From the NCBI GenBank assembly GCA_030621915.1, contig JAUXGV010000006.1:1-34859 (forward strand): a DNA stretch of 34,859 nt, read 5' to 3'. Under the pieces are notes generated by a model. That model saw only the letters and a program-made list of their open reading frames with translations, had not been told where the DNA came from and did not search any database. Origin of the DNA: Flavobacteriaceae bacterium. GTDB lineage: Bacteria; Bacteroidota; Bacteroidia; Flavobacteriales; Flavobacteriaceae. Shown here in pieces: positions 33,603-34,859 of this stretch; position 1 is the first letter of the stretch, and each line of letters begins with the position of its first letter. The position numbers were made by a program, and so were the translations under genes.

Positions 33603-33662
33603 TTAGGTAATCATAAGTCGAATTAAATAAACTTCTAAGATCAATTCCAATAATTATATGGC

Positions 33663-34217
33663 CTATAATTTCTTAACAATTCGCTCAATGGTTTTCCAAT
33701 TTCTGGTTGTGATATCTTTTCCAAAAGATTTCTCTAATGCAATCATTGCCTTGGGAGTTTTTGAAATAGAAAGATCTAAAACACTTAGAATAATTTCATT
33801 TCTACTCTTAATTATTTTGTAAGAATTATCAGAACTGATCCAGGGTAATTCCATATCAATTTGTTTATTTTCCTTCAAAAATGACACATACAATCTAATG
33901 TCTTTAGTAATTTTTACATCTTTAAAAGGGGCTTCCTTAAACAATTCATTAATCGTTTCAGATTTTCTGATGATTGTTGGAATTTGGAATCTAAATATTT
34001 TTTCCAATTTTTCTGAGATCTTTTTTTCAAGATTCTCAATATCATCAGTAACTGTTTCAAAAATGACATTGCCTGAATTTAGCAGTGTTATAACATTTTT
34101 GCAATCAATTTTCTCCAAGGCTTTGCGAAGATCGGCCATAGGGACTTTATGATGTCCTCCAACATTAATGCCTCTTAGGAACGCAATATATCTTTCAGTC
34201 ACTTTTTTTGAATTCAT
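33663..34217 (-). CDS. DUF1697 domain protein
   Basis: A protein of 184 residues. The N-terminal YIAFLRGINVGGHHKVPMADLRKALE and VITLLNSGNVIFET are the signature of DUF1697, a cytoplasmic family with a ferredoxin-like fold and no known activity. ELFKEAPFKD and the C-terminal TTRNWKTIERIVKKL complete the pattern. The length is typical. It stands alone with a relic of a peptidase gene on its downstream side, which suggests local rearrangement. Confidence 0.92.
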   Translation of the reverse strand: MNSKKVTERYIAFLRGINVGGHHKVPMADLRKALEKIDCKNVITLLNSGNVIFETVTDDIENLEKKISEKLEKIFRFQIPTIIRKSETINELFKEAPFKDVKITKDIRLYVSFLKENKQIDMELPWISSDNSYKIIKSRNEIILSVLDLSISKTPKAMIALEKSFGKDITTRNWKTIERIVKKL

Positions 34218-34319
34218 TTAATTAATTTAACTTTTTCGGCAAATTATTTATAAAATATTGTGTGAGTCAAATCATTCGAAACCATTTCTCATCAAGAAAA
34301 GCCTTTAGAGTCAGAATTT

Positions 34320-34859
34320 CTATTTTTTAGAAAGAAATGCCTTTGACTTCAATATAAATTCCTCCTTGTTTTCTCCTTCATGAGCTCCATGCGAAACATT
34401 AGGTAATATCCAAAGATCAGAGTTAGGAAGATTTTTCTTAACTCGGGCTACTTCTTCCAAATCCATTCCTTCATCATCATCGCCAATAATCATTAATACC
34501 TCAGGTTTTATTTGTTGAAGCTCTTTATCACTTAGTTCGATTGTATAATTTTGAAATTGTTCCATGATTACTTTTATCTGATCGTCATCATTGTGAGAAG
34601 TTTGTAACCATGGGAAATTATTTCGATTTTCAAAAGTAAATGCTGTCTGATACTCGATGAAATCGTTAATAGTCCATGTTCCAACTGCACCAATGGTGAT
34701 CATGGATTCTATCAGATTTGGGTTAAGCAATGCAAGTTGAAAAAGCACATCTCCTCCGAAACTAAAGCCAATGGATTTTATTTTTTCAAGTTTTAAATAT
34801 TGAATTAGTAAATTTAGATCTTCTGCAACTCCTTTAATAGATAAATCTTCTTTGAAGGC
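34320..34859 (-). CDS. alpha/beta hydrolase, 5' end outside the window
   Basis: A partial gene entering from the right edge. The open frame runs through the last base (180 codons including the stop), so its start is not in the window; a GTG at 34748 is internal. Seen: the nucleophile elbow GFSFGGDVLFQLA with the Ser in G-x-S-x-G, then MIIGDDDEGMD giving the acid residue region, and LPNVSHGAHEGE with the catalytic His. It is a typical small alpha/beta hydrolase whose substrate cannot be told. About 100 AT-rich bases separate it from the DUF1697 gene. Confidence 0.85.
   Translation of the reverse strand, partial: AFKEDLSIKGVAEDLNLLIQYLKLEKIKSIGFSFGGDVLFQLALLNPNLIESMITIGAVGTWTINDFIEYQTAFTFENRNNFPWLQTSHNDDDQIKVIMEQFQNYTIELSDKELQQIKPEVLMIIGDDDEGMDLEEVARVKKNLPNSDLWILPNVSHGAHEGENKEEFILKSKAFLSKK

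Noticed and set aside
1-34859. CRISPR arrays, tRNA, rRNA, riboswitches, insertion sequences, phage genes
   Set aside because: Reading both strands of the gaps gave no regularly spaced repeats, cloverleaf, transposase or phage protein; this is by eye and a covariance search was not possible.

Overview
The window is chromosomal DNA of a low-GC member of the Bacteroidota, most likely a flavobacterium-type organism. The evidence is the AT-rich composition, several Bacteroidota-style -7 promoter elements (TAnnTTTG), weak Shine-Dalgarno usage, and families typical of the phylum: a GH3-serine hydrolase fusion, DUF4834 next to YfhO, DUF4159, and a stand-alone lipoyl E2. I see no rRNA, tRNA, CRISPR array, prophage or insertion sequence.

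Positions 1-4500 are a tetrapyrrole block on the plus strand: hemL, hemE, a GNAT acetyltransferase and oxygen-independent hemN. hemL is bracketed by two inverted copies of one small palindromic repeat, and a 25-codon piece resembling the N-terminus of a tautomerase-family isomerase lies before hemN. Positions 4600-10360 hold a 2-oxoacid dehydrogenase E2 with an Asn in its HxxxDG motif, a DEDDh exonuclease, a small Bacteroidota protein, and a large secreted protein joining a NagZ-like GH3 domain to a beta-lactamase-type serine hydrolase. Positions 10354-16044 are a minus-strand run: acyltransferase, bile-acid:sodium-type transporter, DUF4159 protein, rsmE, a GNAT-like protein and a beta-barrel-like envelope protein.

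Positions 16133-23095 are a plus-strand surface-polysaccharide block: DUF4834 protein, the large YfhO membrane protein, a methyltransferase, two GT4-type glycosyltransferases (one starting with TTG) and a UDP-GlcNAc 2-epimerase. It would supply UDP-ManNAc and transfer sugars onto a lipid-linked or surface glycan. Positions 23181-27906 are minus-strand: an unusual 605-residue protein that reads as a divergent FMN-binding nitronate-monooxygenase-like barrel, a cold-shock protein with a clear terminator, a GNAT enzyme, a zinc-ribbon methyltransferase overlapping a DksA/TraR-type regulator, and a secreted NIPSNAP protein. Positions 28227-29518 encode a secreted protein resembling the CotH kinase fold and a small acidic protein.

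Positions 29638-31702 form a compact sulfur operon: sulfide:quinone oxidoreductase, a DsrC/TusE-like carrier with only the penultimate Cys, and a DsrE-type protein. Upstream is a 22-bp near-perfect palindrome about 40 bp before the predicted transcription start, the position expected for a class II Crp/Fnr-type activator. The window ends with a membrane TPR protein, a frameshifted C-terminal relic of a serine peptidase, a DUF1697 protein, and an alpha/beta hydrolase that runs off the edge.

The strongest leads are the sulfur operon with its palindrome, the 605-residue barrel protein, and the peptidase relic. All functional calls rest on reading motifs by eye; no database search was run.
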